Shown here in pieces: positions 45,001 to 57,896 of a stretch of 58,588 nt of DNA (its first letter is position 1; every line of letters begins with the position of its first letter). The DNA is from Amanita rubescens (taxonomy: Eukaryota > Basidiomycota > Agaricomycetes > Agaricales > Amanitaceae), in contig WION01000321.1 of NCBI GenBank assembly GCA_015039365.1, positions 1 to 58,588 on the forward strand, read 5' to 3'. The position numbers were made by a program, and so were the translations under genes. The notes under the pieces are model-generated. The model had not been told where the DNA came from, searched no databases, and worked only from the letters and a program-made list of their open reading frames with translations.

Positions 45001-48000
45001 GTTCTCACCAACACAAGCTAAGTCGACTATCTAACCCGTTTATCTTGCCACCAGGAACGATGTGAACAAATCTTCACTGTATGGGATCATGACCTGTCCC
45101 CGCCGTTACCGGTCAGATTGATATAGATAAACTCATCAAACACACTTCACCACTCTGAGCTCAGCTCTCTCCAAATATGAATTACGTCCGGTGCAGGGAA
45201 ATGCTTGCCAGATCTCTCGCTCTCACAGGACTGCCTTCGTTCGAGCTTGATACAGCAAGTATAGCTTCGGTACCTGGCCTCGGCAAACAGCGGAACATTC
45301 GAGCAATATGGCACAGATATACTTGTTTCGTGTCCAGGGGGTCATGTTTTGAAACAAGTTCACAAACGATGGATCAACGCCGTTCGTTCTCATGGTTCTA
45401 TTCAACTTTTCTTTGGGCGCACGAGCTATGGCAACCTGCAGTGATGCACACGTTCGATCTCAATCAGTGCATGCAGTGGTAAGCAAGTATTACATATATT
45501 GACTTAATCTGACTGGATGGACTACAGCTGTCTCGCTTAAGCGTCCACCATCACTCCGCACTTTGTCTTCCGAATCTACGATACTGAACCCTGGGACATC
45601 TTATGACGTCTAATCACATTAAATACCACTGGTACTGCTACTCGGGATAGTTCAATTCTCGCTCTCAAATCACATAATAAATATGAAACCTGAATCCGGA
45701 AACATGGTGCAAACGCTTGGTCTATGATCATCCAAAGCTAAAGTTTACTCATTGAAACCGTTTAGAATCATCCCTAGGCCAACCTGCTGTACTTTTCTGG
45801 AAGCTGCCCCACGGAATGAATACATATACTACTTTTAGAAACCCGTGTGTTTTCCATGCAGTTTCGTTCTCACACTGCTTATCTGCTAATTCAGAATATC
45901 GAGGACTGTCGGGCGCATTCTTTCACGCTCCCTTTTGTAATGAGAGCGCCCACGATGAAACGTCACTTGATGCCATCTATCGTGTCGTTCGGGGGTATTG
46001 CACTTGACAACACTCGACACACATACCACAATCGTCGATTTTCCGAATTCCGCGCTGAATGATCCCATGGAAGCATGGCCTTCAGAGCCGCGTCGCAACT
46101 AGTTCAACCGGAATAACTCTGGTAGGTTGAGATATTCGTTCGAATATTGTTCTTCTACGTCTTATATAACATCAGTGGTGCGAAGTTACCGACCTTGGGG
46201 ATATCCTGCAGGGTCCAGTGATGATAGATATTGTCAATCCAATGGGCCGCGGCACAGCCACACAATCCCTGCATAGTAGACCCTTGATGCTCACCGCTAG
46301 GACCCCGACAATCCTGAGCGACAGTCGCTCCCGGAACCGACGTGTTCGTCATGACATTCGATACTATGTGGTGCAACAGCGAAGCGCAAGACGCCCAGTA
46401 GTACTGATTCGGATTCGATCCCTTATCGCTCCCCACCTAGGCATTAGGACCGTTCGTCCGTAGATTGCATATTTATCTCTTTAGAATAGTCATGCTACAT
46501 ATTTTAGTCTACGTAGAGATTGATTCTAACGCGAGTTTCGGTGTCTAGGTTAGCACTGCGTCTGAGCCGTCAGGAGCTGACCGGGCCTGGTAAGCCGGAG
46601 GATGTCTTTGTATAACTTTTGTTTTTCGGCGGGGCCTCATGTGGAAGATGCAACCTAAAGAATGCAAGTATTTCCAGCCTGAAACGCCGCCCCAGCGACG
46701 TCTCCTGTCAAATAATTAAAGCCGTTAGACGTAATGAAGAGGCAGCGGACTTATCCTACGTTGACAGTTGACCTGAATATTCGCTTAGTTGCTATAAATT
46801 ATGTATAGTTGTAAGCATCTAACGCTGGCGGGCGGGTTTGAAAGCGATGGTGTCAGAAAAGAGCAGAGTTTACGTCCCACTGCTTGCTGTCACTGGGTTC
46901 TGTCGAGCATGCGACAAATTAAAGACCAGAAGGGTATGTATGACGGTGCGCTTCGCATTTTACGATCAGCTCATGCTGTAATTTACATAAAAATGTGGAT
47001 GATAGAAGGATTGTGCCGCTGAGCACCTGAACGCCTGTCGTCGTGTTTCATGCGAGGCACACCGTCGTGGCTACTGATCTTTCTTTACTTATCGTGCTCT
47101 AGCGTGAAACATGTTGGTCTATCTATTTATTGCTTGATTGCATAAAATTTACGGTGGTCGGCCAACAACTGATGCGCTGTTTAGGCCGCCGGCCAAAATA
47201 AGTCTTTCCGCAGTAAGTATGGACCATAACGATAAGTACCACAATAAGAATCGGTGTCTATAGTCCACGAGGAAGTATATAATGATGGGACAGAAGAGAC
47301 GGGTTATACAAAATACCTCCTTTGTCCCTTCAAGTTCAAGAGCACTCAAGATGAACGGAGTTTACCCGATTTGTTCTTTGATGTGTTTGTGCCTAAGTGG
47401 GACTTGTTTGGAAAAAGGTACCCTGTTATGGGGGACAAACGCCAAATAGACCATTCCTACATAGTGGGATTTCTTTCCCATGAACTAATCCCCGTGTTGA
47501 TTTGTTAGATTGTTCCAAAGTGGGCTGGCAGCTAGCCGACTCGGAAGGAGCGAACGAAAATAGAACTAATACTACGGTCGGTGATTCCTGTGAGTAGGTT
47601 GTAGGCAGCAAGCAATTTGAAATACGATGCGAGCAGGAGGCTGGTGACTTGTGAATGAGGAAGTAGTATGATAGATCTCCGATTCGCGCGGTGCTATAAT
47701 CGGTTCCGACTGTATTTGTACTAGTGGGCTTGCTGATCGGAGATGTGTTATGACCCGCCGCGCAGCCCCAATAGGTGAAGATAAAACAGAACACATTTAG
47801 GTTTACGTGTGCTCGTGGCCACGTGTCCTAAATGGGTCCATTCGAACTCTGCGGATTTTCACCCGATGTGGTAAGAAGGTTCTTGCAGAGATTTCATCCA
47901 CAATATCCAGATTCGAGATTGATTCACAGCATAACTTACGTACCCTCGCCAAGGCCTAATAAGGCCCTATATTTGTTGTAGGTCTCCACCGGGCCCTAAT

Positions 48001-48029
48001 TCCCAACCCTCGCATAACCCTTCCTTACC
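42065..48029. other. Gene-poor stretch of about 6 kb
   Basis: No reading frame here gives a family that I recognise and no set of spliced frames joins convincingly. Fragments with protein-like composition occur at plus 42330-42479 (TRVAVDQDEGAWIIGAGTES), minus 43520-43780 and minus 46155-46436. They may be relics or exons of lineage-specific genes. The last few hundred bases should hold the promoter of the zinc-finger gene at 48030. Confidence 0.45.
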
Positions 48030-49520
48030 ATGCCTCGAGTAGACTCAAAAGCTCTTAGTGGCCAGCTATACCAATCTCAGTACACCAGTGGCCCATATTC
48101 CTCTGATTCACCTGCGTCACAGCAGTCCGACCGTCAGCATTCCCAGCCGTCCTCCCCCACTACCTCTTCCGCTTTGTCCGCTGCCGCCAAAAAGAAGCAC
48201 TTATGTCCTACATGTGACCGCGCCTTCACCACCAGTGGCCATCTCGCTCGCCATTCCAGGGTTCACACAGGTGAAAGGAACCACAAATGTCCATTCCCTG
48301 GCTGTGAGACGCGCTGCTCGCGTCAAGATAATCTACAGCAACAGTATGCATGAACTCCCTTTTGCGTTATAACATAGCAAATAACATACTTTGTGCACAG
48401 CTACCGAATCCATCTTTCACCTGGATCTCGGAGGAGTTCAACACGGTCTGCCATCGCGCGTGCCATGAACCCGTCGTCCTCCCCATCAAAGCGGAACTCA
48501 GTCTCGAGTTCCGAGGAGCAGTTATCGCCTCCGCCAATGTCACCACCAGCTCTAGAGCCAGCGCGCCTCTATACCACCCACTCTCCGCCCCCGGATACAC
48601 CACCTGCACTTGAACCTGCTACTCTTCCTGTTGCGATGCACATCTCAGATCCCGTCTCTAGCCGGTCTTCGTCCTCTCCAGACAATTCTTACTCGCCCGT
48701 TAATCACCACCTGCTTTCCATGCAGTCGAACTCTGCTAGCCTTCCTGGGCCCCAATCTTATTCTTATCGTAGTGGTACGACAACCTACCAAGAGCAGTCT
48801 CAAGGTGCTGGCTTTACTTACGTCCACACGACCCCCATTCATTCCACGTCAAACTCGGCGAATAACTTCTCGTACTCCAATGCTCACGGAAGCTTTGGTA
48901 ATCACAGTTTGCCTCACATGAATTCAACGGCAGCGGTTATTCATAACACTCGCCATAATTCCGAACCGTCTATTTCTGGGATGACCTCGCGCCATTCAAT
49001 TTCGCACATATCACATCCACATTCCTACTCTCAAGGACAGTCTTCAAGCGGAGGCCCACCATCACCCGCTTCCTCACACTCCGTATCATCTCATACCTCC
49101 GGTCCGCCCACTCCTACTTACCCTGTCTTCCATGGTGATGGACATGCCTACCACGCAGATAGTCTAATGGGCAACGAAGCTCACAGCCACCCTTCTATGG
49201 GCATGCCGAGCCATATTTTGCACTCGAACAGTATGTACCATCACAACGGATCACAATCACAATCGTCGTCGGGAGCAATAACACTCAGTGGCGGCCGGTT
49301 TGTGGACTCCCCTCCACCAGTGTTAGCACCTATTCAGGACGAGCGATACATTCGAAGAGAGGACCGGCATTCAACCCAGTCACATTCGTCGTCACCGTAC
49401 ATCCATCATCCGCAACCGCTGAGTTCCGATTACCCTTATTCTCAACAGATAGGCCTTCCTACGGGCGGATGGAAATCCGAAAATAGTCTGCGCAAAGGCC
49501 TTGGTGCTCTCGTGCAGTGA
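48030..49520 (+). CDS. C2H2 zinc-finger transcription factor, NRG1-like
   Basis: Two exons, 48030-48343 and 48401-49520; 1434 nt, 477 residues. Two adjacent C2H2 fingers: finger 1 with C59, C62, H75, H79 (CPTCDRAFTTSGHLARHSRVH) and finger 2 with C87, C92, H105, H109. They are joined by a TGERNHKC linker, the arrangement of fungal NRG1/NRG2-type repressors that act in glucose and morphogenesis control. The intron splits the codon for zinc ligand H105. The rest is low complexity, rich in Ser, His and Pro, with no other domain, typical of regulator tails. The DNA-binding role is well supported; repressor function and target genes are inferred from family. Confidence 0.88.
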
Positions 49521-50180
49521 TATCTTTTCATGCTATGTTTCATTGCTGTTTGTTTTTATAGAATTGGAGGACAAAATTAAGGTCTATGCTTTGTATGCGG
49601 GTACTTCTATAATGCTTCCCTTTTGTTTTATCTGTTGGTTTAGCCGTATAATCACGTTTCGACCTCGTTTTACTATATTCGACGTATTGTACTGTAACAT
49701 ATTGTGAATAGCACTTGGCCTATCGCACAGCTGTTTGACAGACTAACTTGTAACGTGTGAGACGTGTAATTAGTCTTAACTAAAGGAGAAATTAAAGAAA
49801 AAGGGAGCAAGGATCAGTTGATGAAACCTCTGATGTTAATCCGGTAGTACGCAACAACCCGACTGAAGGGGTTGCGTTCGGACACTGGACCAAAAAACCC
49901 GATATCTATATTTGTATACATCCCAGAATGGCAACTATGACTTGATGGGAAAACGACCCTCTTTTCCCATCGCCGTCCTCCGCGCATATCTTACGTTGCT
50001 GAGGACTCCGCTGGTCCCGTATTCTTGTGAAAGATAATCAGTGTGTGTGTGTTGTGCAACTTTTATTCCACTATTGTTACACGGAATACATTTGTGAAAG
50101 AAGAGAGACGAAAAGAAAAAAAGGCAAACACAAGAAGACTTAGTCAGACGTGCCCGCGAGCGTCATTACTCATTATTGCT
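49521..50180. other. Intergenic region
   Basis: 660 bp between the zinc-finger gene and the PP4 gene, same strand. Contains a short TGTGTGTGTG run near 50040. Holds the 3' end of one gene and the promoter of the next; nothing more specific is seen. Confidence 0.5.
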
Positions 50181-52316
50181 ATGCCGAGTGACTTGGACAG
50201 GTAAGGACTCGTTGAAGCCATACTCGGCTGTTTCACGATCAGCTACGACGCGAGGTTTAATGGATCTTTGGTTCTAGACAAATCGAGCAATTAACGCGCT
50301 GCGAGCCGATCTCAGAAGAGCAGGTGAAGCGATTGTGTCTCAAAGCGAGGGAAATCCTCATTGAAGAGGGAAACGTGCAGGTTGTTGATTCACCTGTCAC
50401 GGTGCGTGCTTGTGCCACTGTTGCAACTCGTTGACCATCTGAAGACAAGTTACATAGATATGTGGTGACATCCATGGCCAATTTTTCGACCTTATGGAGC
50501 TCTTCAAAGTTGGCGGTTTCTGCCCTGATACTAATTATCTCTTCATGGGTGCGCATACACATACGTCATTTTCGTGAAATTTACGTTTTTTTTTCCCTTT
50601 GACATCCGCAATTCGATCTCTCTTGGGACATGGCTTCTCCCGATAACCAACATGAAAACACGCCGTAAACGCGCGCGTACGACTCACACGTCTATTACGA
50701 TGTATGCGCACAAACGCCCGCTGAATTTGATCAACTTCAGGCGACTTCGTTGATCGGGGATTCTATAGCGTCGAAACTTTTTTGCTGTTGCTTGCTTTGA
50801 AGGTACGATACCCCGAACGTATCACGCTTATCAGAGGGAACCATGAATCACGACAAATCACGCAAGTCTATGGGTTTTACGATGAATGTCAAAGGAAATA
50901 CGGGAGTAGCAATGTCTGGCGTTGGTGCTGCGAAGTTTTTGATTATCTTGCTCTTGGAGCGATCGTAGATGGACGCGTGTTGTGCGTGCACGGTGGTCTG
51001 AGTCCCAATTTGCAAAGTATTGATCAGGTACGTGGTTCTAAAGGTCCTGCCTTTTCCAAATACCTTGGAACATTGCCTGCGGCGGATGCCTTCGCGAAGC
51101 GTCTTTATTCATCATTGACTTGTCATTCACAGATCCGTGCCATTGATAGAAAGCAGGAGGTTCCTCACGATGGCCCAATGTGCGATCTCCTATGGTCGGA
51201 TCCAGACGGTGAGGTTATGAATTCATTTTCGGCATAGTTCCTGCTTAATTCTGACGTTCATTTTCCCCTCGCCTGGACCTTTGTCCGCGTTATCGATATG
51301 AATGGTCCGGGTATTTCCTTTTTCTCTCAAGATATCCAAGGCTGGGGCTTGTCACCTCGAGGTGCTGGATTCCTATTCGGAGCGGACATTACGAAGGCTT
51401 TTGCCCATCACAACGCGCTTGATTTGATTGCTCGAGCCCATCAACTGGCAATGGAGGGATATAAGCACATGTTTGATCAAACTATAGTCACAGTTTGGAG
51501 TGCGCCTAACTATTGCTACCGGTACGTCCGCTACTTATTTAATTCCCAATTTGGATATATGTGTTCCTGTGGTTGCGACATCTTATTCGTAAGAATGCTA
51601 TGTTCTTGGGCGTCGCTTCTAATTCTATAGGTAAAAAAACGCATTTTACGCATGTTTTCTATATACGATCTCTCGGAAGATCGTTAAAAAACTCTTTCAA
51701 CCTTCTTTTTTGTCCTTGATTGAACTGTTTGTTGTTCGGTTAAGGTCACGAGGTTGCCGAAGACGCCCAGTATGACAGCTGCACCACTGCGTCGGTCTAT
51801 CCCAGCACTTGCGGGATATATCCAGATCTATGGAACAGCGAAAACGGAAGCAGCTCGTCATTTAGAATCTAAATTTTTCCTCTTTTGTGAATGGCGATGA
51901 GATCATAACCCCTATATTTATATTGACTAACGATATTGCGGTCTTCCAGGTGCGGCAACGTTGCATCAATTCTCCAATTGGACGAGCATCTGGGTCAGGA
52001 ATACAAAGTTTTCAGTAGCGCGCCTCTCGTAAGTAAAGACTTCGACTCACATGAACTGCCTCCTCTTTCCTTCTTTCTCATTAACAATGCATGGATCATG
52101 GGCCGGAGAACAAGGTCCACGTACTCCCACTGCTGACGGAGCAAGGTTTCATCCTGTACAGCAATATCGCTTCCGTCTGATCGTTTCTTGCTACCATGCT
52201 TTATTACCGTTCACATGTCCTCAACCATGCATCTCTTGACGTGCTTCCTGACTTGGATTTACTAGGATGTCCGATCAGTGCCAGCGAAGCGGCCACCCGC
52301 GGACTACTTTCTGTGA
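50181..52316 (+). CDS. Serine/threonine protein phosphatase 4 catalytic subunit (PPP4C/Pph3)
   Basis: Exons 50181-50200, 50278-50401, 50458-50548, 50741-51027, 51133-51208, 51332-51521, 51950-52028, 52266-52316; 918 nt, 305 residues, matching PP4C length. Metal-dependent phosphatase acting in DNA-damage recovery with PP4R2/R3-type subunits. The N-terminus ([16 protein letters not shown]) and [14 protein letters not shown] fit PP4 better than PP2A or PP6. Metal and catalytic motifs are [26 protein letters not shown], and [12 protein letters not shown] across the exon 6/7 junction. The C-terminus ends in DYFL, the carboxymethylated PP2A-family tail. Several introns are unusually long for this genome (192, 428 and 237 bp). 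The last exon rests on the DYFL match. Confidence 0.93.
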
Positions 52317-53775
52317 AACAATGAACCACGGACCAACGGATCTGGGAGGGACATACGGAAAAGAGCAACGAGCATAGGCACACCAATACCACGCCTTCAC
52401 TTCAGTTTCATTTGTCACAGTTCAGGATCCTTTACGAAAGGGTTCTTCATTCGGACAAATTCGTTTTCGGAGCTCGAACGGTCGACAATGGTTGGAAGTG
52501 TGGAGACAAGTCCTTTGGATTCGCAAGAAGTGTTTCTGACACGCATGGCCTACGACGTTGGCCATATGGCGGCCTCCTCTAGTCGTGTGAAAGCATTGAG
52601 CGCAATGGAGAGTGAGAGTGCCTTACGACGTTGAGCATACGGCTACCGCCGACCATGATCTCAATTGAGTGATGTAAATTTTCCGGTGCTCAAAAATCCA
52701 AAGCGGACCAAGTGAACGTGAAACGTGATAGGTCTCCCAACTGATCACCGCCGTATGTAAATCAACGGCGTTGTTGCTGAGTAAAAGCGCTCAGACTGAT
52801 GCGTAACTAACGTCCATTCTTGGCTCGGCGGGGCCCCATACATGTATGTACCCTCTAAAAAACTAATGATTGTTTTACGTATGTACATAGTAGAGGTAAG
52901 AGTCTTTGGCATGTCACCCAAGGATGGCCGACTCGATCATTGAGCACATGTGCCCCAAGCCACCAGCGTTGCTATCTCCATTTTTTTTCATTGTTGACGG
53001 CCGGGCCTTTTCCGGGTCCCGGTCAGCGGTGCTTGAAAAATCGACATACACTAGTCCGTCCGGTATAACTGCAAATTTTACGGCGCCCTGTAGCAACGGA
53101 CTATTGGAAGTGTGGTACTAAGGCTCCAGCGCTCATCTGATACGTGTTCTCCGAATCACTACTGGGAGAAGGAAACGGACAACTTGAACTGTGCAAGCTG
53201 TTTTAGTTTACTTGCGGCTTCCTTATGTAAGTCCATGCAACTGTGCATCGTGTCCGGCAATAATATATAATAATATGCCACGCTTATTGCCTTTCTACTA
53301 ACCTTACTTGGAAACGGAACTCATATATGGCCTACTCAGCACCTTTTGGTGCTCGCAAAAACTTCAGATGTAACGTACTTGGAATGTGATTTGCCTTGAG
53401 AGAAAAATGTGGAGCGCAAACAGCTCGAAGATTTTTCAAAATTTACATCATATCTTGGCGACGGCGAGTTCCGCGTCCCGTTGTGCGAACTGGTCGGACT
53501 GATCTCCGTTCCTATCGCTTGTGGCGGCAGTGGTCTGAAAAGACGTGATGCTTGGGCTACATAATGTATGCAGTGCAGGTAATGGCATATGGGGTAGAAA
53601 AGAAGTAGGAGAAAAGATGACATGTGGTTGAAAACGACAACTTGTAATCTAAATGCAACATCAGACGTTCCTTTGTTCCGGTTAAATGTATGTGTGCGTG
53701 GTGGTCATGCTGCGCGGTTCAAAAAGTCTAATGACAGACTCATGCTGTTCCTGAGTGATACACGGAACCGATCAT
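52317..53775. other. Convergent intergenic region
   Basis: About 1.5 kb between the stop codons of the PP4 and ARB1 genes. Only short unassigned frames. A short imperfect direct repeat (CCTACGACGTTGGCCATATGGC near 52548, and a TACGACGTTGAGCATACGGC variant near 52623) is the only structure noticed. Confidence 0.5.
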
Positions 53776-56125
53776 CTATGTTTTGCCTTTCGGCGCTGAC
53801 TTGCTGAACAGTTTCGCCTTCTCAATAGCGGCAAAGCCTGTACAAAACGAGAAGAACGTTTAGAGATACGACCTGCACCAAAATGTCGTTACGCACTTTG
53901 TTTGATCAGATTCTTCTTGTAATCAATGATACTGATATCCACTTTGGTCAGGTTCTTAATTGTCTTATCTGCGACTTCCCACAGTTCTTCTGCTACCTGG
54001 GAGATTAGTCCTGGTGGGAAAAAGGCGTTAACGGTGGCTATAGCAAACGATAGGGGAAAGATACATACGGAAATCATGAGAGACGATGACGACGCCGCCT
54101 TCAAATTCTTTGATGGCAAGCGCCAGCGCATCAATGGATGCCATGTCCAAATGATTTGTCGGTTCATCTACAATACAATGTTAACAATCATCCGTTCCTG
54201 GAAAGATATACATACCGAGCAACAGAATATGAGGGTGTTCCATAGCTAATTGAGCAAAAACGACGCTATTATCGAAATGGTTAGCTGTGACATCGAAGTT
54301 TGATGCACAGTACGTACCGATTCCGTAGGCCATCAGAAAGTTGTTTGATCGGCGATGTCTGGTGGGACCCCGACAGGCCAAAGCGTCCAAGTTGAGCTCT
54401 CCAAGCTTGAACATCCTTATCCGGGTATTTCTCGCTGAAAAGAGACTGGAAGTACTCGATTGGGCTGGAGTCGTACGGCAGCTGGTCAGCAGAGTGCTGT
54501 GAGTACTTGGCGATTTTGAGTTGGATATGTTTGGATATGGTCCCTTCGCACGGCTGAAGAATGCTGGTGATAAGGTTGAGAAGTGTACTTTTGCCAGCAC
54601 CGTTTGCGCCTACGATGGCGATACGGGAATCCATACTAAATCGAGGGTAAGAATGCTGTCAGCGCCGAACAAGACCACGAACTCACTCTATACCAAATGA
54701 CAGCTTCTTGTAAAGGTAATCTTCTTTCCTTCCTGAGTAAGAGAATGCGACACCGTCGAAAGCAAGTATAGGCGGAGGAAGTCTACGAATCTCTTCAAAG
54801 TGGAATCGTAGAGGCCTTGGCTGCTCGATCTTTTCTATTAGTCCTGCTGCCTCCATCTTGTCGATAATCTTCTGTTTTGACTTGGCCTGACGGACCAGAT
54901 TCGCATATGTACCGGCGGATGCAATGAATCTATACACACAATGACGTCATCACAAGTTGGTACGAGTAGACGGGAAACTGACTGACTTTTTGATGTGCGC
55001 AATCTCCTCCTGCTGCTTGTGATATGCTTTCATCTGATTAATCTCGTTCTCTTTCTTCGTCTTGACATACGCGGTATAGTTACCGGTGTAATATAAGAGC
55101 TTTTTCTTCATGTTTAGATCCATGATATTGGTACAGACGGAGTCGAGGAAGTCTTGAGAGTGAGAGGTGATAACGAGAATGTGGTTATAGGTTGAGAGGT
55201 ACGCTTCCAACCATACAACGGCGCCGAGATCTAGGTGGTTCGTTGGTTCGTCGAGAAGTAGCACATGCGGCTTGACAAAGAGGGCCCGCGCCAGCGCCAC
55301 TCTCATACGCCAACCACCACTCATGTCTTTCGTCGGTTTTCCCATCATTTGTTGCGAGAAACCGAGACCGTGAAGGATGCTACCGGCTTTTGTCTCGAAT
55401 GTGTTTGGATCGAGTTCTTCTAACTCTTCGTACGCGGCTTCCAGTGCAGCATCGTCAACTTCATCTGCCACAGAGAGCTCCTCAATGCGTGCTTCCAATT
55501 TCGCTACCTTCTCCTTGGCCGACTGGATTATGAAATCGATTGCATTGACCTCCGACGGTTCAGCTTCTCCTCGAACAAGATAGATGTCAATGTGAGGGGG
55601 TATCTCAATATCCCGCTCAGCTATGGATTGCAGGAGTGTAGACTGTATGAAACATAGGTTCGTTTCCGAAAATTTTCTCAAAAAAAAGAAAGGAAGACGT
55701 ACTTTTCCTGAACCGTTTTCTCCGAGAAGACCATAACGCTGGCCATAGTTCAGTGTGATCTCGGCTCCTTCAATCAAGAGACGACCGTGGAAGGAGAGTG
55801 TGAAAGCATCGATTTTGATGTCGCGGCCTTTTGCGTCGGACACGAGCACTCCTGCGGCGCTCCTGATCACATAAACAGATCAGGGTCGCAAAATTCCAGA
55901 TTAAAGGGGAGAAACGTACCTATCCGTGGCCATATTCAGCTTTGCCATGGCAGACAAATCATCACGGCTGTTTGAAGCGCTAACACTCGTAAGAGGAGTG
56001 TTGCTTGTACTTCCGTTCACTGAGCCTGTTGGAGTTGAAGTAGCTGTTGAGGCTGATCCTGCAGCCGCAGCGTTCTTCGCAGCCTTTTCTGCAAGTCGCT
56101 TTTGTTTCGATGCTGAGGGCGGCAT
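53776..56125 (-). CDS. ARB1: ABC-F ATPase ARB1 (ABCF2-like), ribosome biogenesis
   Basis: Exons (minus): 56125-55920, 55862-55703, 55642-54987, 54929-54687, 54635-54318, 54265-54216, 54167-54069, 54010-53897, 53837-53776; 1908 nt, 635 residues. A soluble twin-ABC protein; yeast Arb1 shuttles to the nucleus and is needed for 40S and 60S biogenesis. The Lys/Ala-rich N-terminus starts [21 protein letters not shown]1 has Walker A GENGSGKST (split by an intron), signature [15 protein letters not shown] and Walker [13 protein letters not shown]. The ABC-F linker is charged and helical ([19 protein letters not shown]). NBD2 has GANGAGKST, signature [10 protein letters not shown] and Walker B split between exons 6 and 7. 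No membrane segment. The start lies 124 bp downstream of the F-box gene's stop on the same strand. Confidence 0.95.
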
Positions 56126-56249
56126 TGTGGTCAAAAGACAACCCAGGCTATCGATCCTTTGCAGCGCCACAAATTTTCGATTAGATCATCATCTATCAAT
56201 CTATCGGAGTTTCAATTGTGCTACTATAAGTGGTATGTAATTCTCACGT

Positions 56250-57692
56250 TCAATAGACGTACGCGTCGAATGGATCAATATCATACTTTATACCCTCGGA
56301 CCAATTATCTTCTACTCCATCCCGCTCAATTAATTTGATACCTGCCATCTCGAGCTCCTCCCGCTGGTTCTCGTTTAACTTTCCTTCACCCCGGCCATTG
56401 TGCACAAACTCGAAAAATGGCGTGTGGGCTGCCGCCACCTTGAGCGCCGCAAAAAGGATCGACCAAGTAAGACTTAGAGCACAGCTGGAAAGGACAAGCC
56501 GACGTAAAGGGATCTTCGGCTCACGTGCGAACCTGAGCAACAATAAATCATCAAACCAACATCGACTCTCTCCATTAAAAATAACCAAGTCGTGGAGAGA
56601 GATGGTTTCTAGTTTTGGAAATGGAGGGGGATCTGATGCGCTCTCCCCGAATAAAAGCCATTCCCATGCATCCTGGTCGAGGAAGGTAGTGGTGATCGCA
56701 AAGTGCTGCAAGTTTGGCGAATTTTTGTGAAATGCGTGTAAAACAAGCCGTACGGATTGCGCTTGCCGGGCTGTCCATGGATCGCAACACAACGCAAACG
56801 TATGTGGACGAGCGCCATCTAGATGTAGGTTTTGGAGAGCCGGGGCTACGATATATCGTAGAAGCTCTGTGGCACAGCCAGGGGACGTGACGGCGAGATG
56901 AGTGAGGCATGGGAGGAAAACAGGGATGTGGATATCGTCACGGCCTTTGGTTTTCTCCAGGGGTATTGCAGGGTCTGTGTGAACCGGTAAGTCATCGGCC
57001 CTGGTGGCGTTTTTAAACCAGAGCGCTTCTAACTGGGGTGTGCTGTGCAGCATGGATATGACGCAGACAAGATTGACACTGTTCATCTGGAATATCCCGT
57101 CCAGAATAAGACTACGTAGGAAGTTGAATGATGTCGTTGTCGGAGGCATGGGTAAGCAATCAAAGAAAGTGGGGATCCCAAGTGCTCGTAGCCCGGGAAA
57201 CCTTTCATCTATATTCTCGAGGTGCTTGTCCAGGTACGGCAAAGTGGGTGTGTGTGGCTCATCTATTCCCCTCATTGATAACACCATGAGTGACTGTAGT
57301 TCTGGAAAGACTCTTGAGGCATCGGGGAAGATCTCGCCCAACATGGAACCTACGCGGAAACTTGATTCCCCAAGAATGCATAACCTGATAATCTGCGGAT
57401 TGAATTCTGATATCGCCGTGCATAGAGCGGAGATAATCGATACGTCCGCTGAATCGTAAACTGGACCGATCACGATTGTGATGGGCCTTGTTGCTGCACG
57501 ATGCAGCCGTGAGCGAAGAAACCCGCTACTTTCTGGAATGAACTGCGACGGGACTAGCTTTACGTCGGACCAGAGGGATGAGGTGGAATGGATGATCGAT
57601 GCAAAGATGCTGCATGTTTCAATGATTGGCGCGGGTTTGCATTGGAGAAGTATCTTTTTTAGGACGTCCGTTGGCAGCTCTGTGAGTAACAT
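56250..57692 (-). CDS. F-box protein with leucine-rich-type C-terminal region
   Basis: Single exon, 480 residues. The first 45 residues form an F-box-like motif (LPTDVLKKILLQCKPAPIIETC, then SSLWSDV), the part that docks on Skp1 in SCF ubiquitin ligases. The remainder has irregular leucine-rich repeats (PELQSLMVLSM, NFLRSLILDGIF, LTHLAVTSPG, LQNLHLDGARPHTF), which would choose the substrate. Large, fast-evolving families of this kind are common in agaricomycetes, and the target cannot be deduced. Upstream of ARB1 and divergent from the gene at the right edge. Confidence 0.85.
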   Translation of the reverse strand: MLLTELPTDVLKKILLQCKPAPIIETCSIFASIIHSTSSLWSDVKLVPSQFIPESSGFLRSRLHRAATRPITIVIGPVYDSADVSIISALCTAISEFNPQIIRLCILGESSFRVGSMLGEIFPDASRVFPELQSLMVLSMRGIDEPHTPTLPYLDKHLENIDERFPGLRALGIPTFFDCLPMPPTTTSFNFLRSLILDGIFQMNSVNLVCVISMLHSTPQLEALWFKNATRADDLPVHTDPAIPLEKTKGRDDIHIPVFLPCLTHLAVTSPGCATELLRYIVAPALQNLHLDGARPHTFALCCDPWTARQAQSVRLVLHAFHKNSPNLQHFAITTTFLDQDAWEWLLFGESASDPPPFPKLETISLHDLVIFNGESRCWFDDLLLLRFAREPKIPLRRLVLSSCALSLTWSILFAALKVAAAHTPFFEFVHNGRGEGKLNENQREELEMAGIKLIERDGVEDNWSEGIKYDIDPFDAYVY

Positions 57693-57896
57693 CGCGATAG
57701 GTGTTGGATGTTAAAGAAGAAGACGTGCGCCGACTTAAAGCCTCGTGGAGAAGTTGCTTTCATCACACGTCCTTAATTCGGCTTCCAGGTAGTATGAGCT
57801 TGCTTTTAGTGTAGGCATGGCTGCCTGGGCCCTATCTGTTAAGGGCCGGTCAGGTAAACCTAGTTGCGAAATTCACGCCTTTCGGTGAGAATATGA

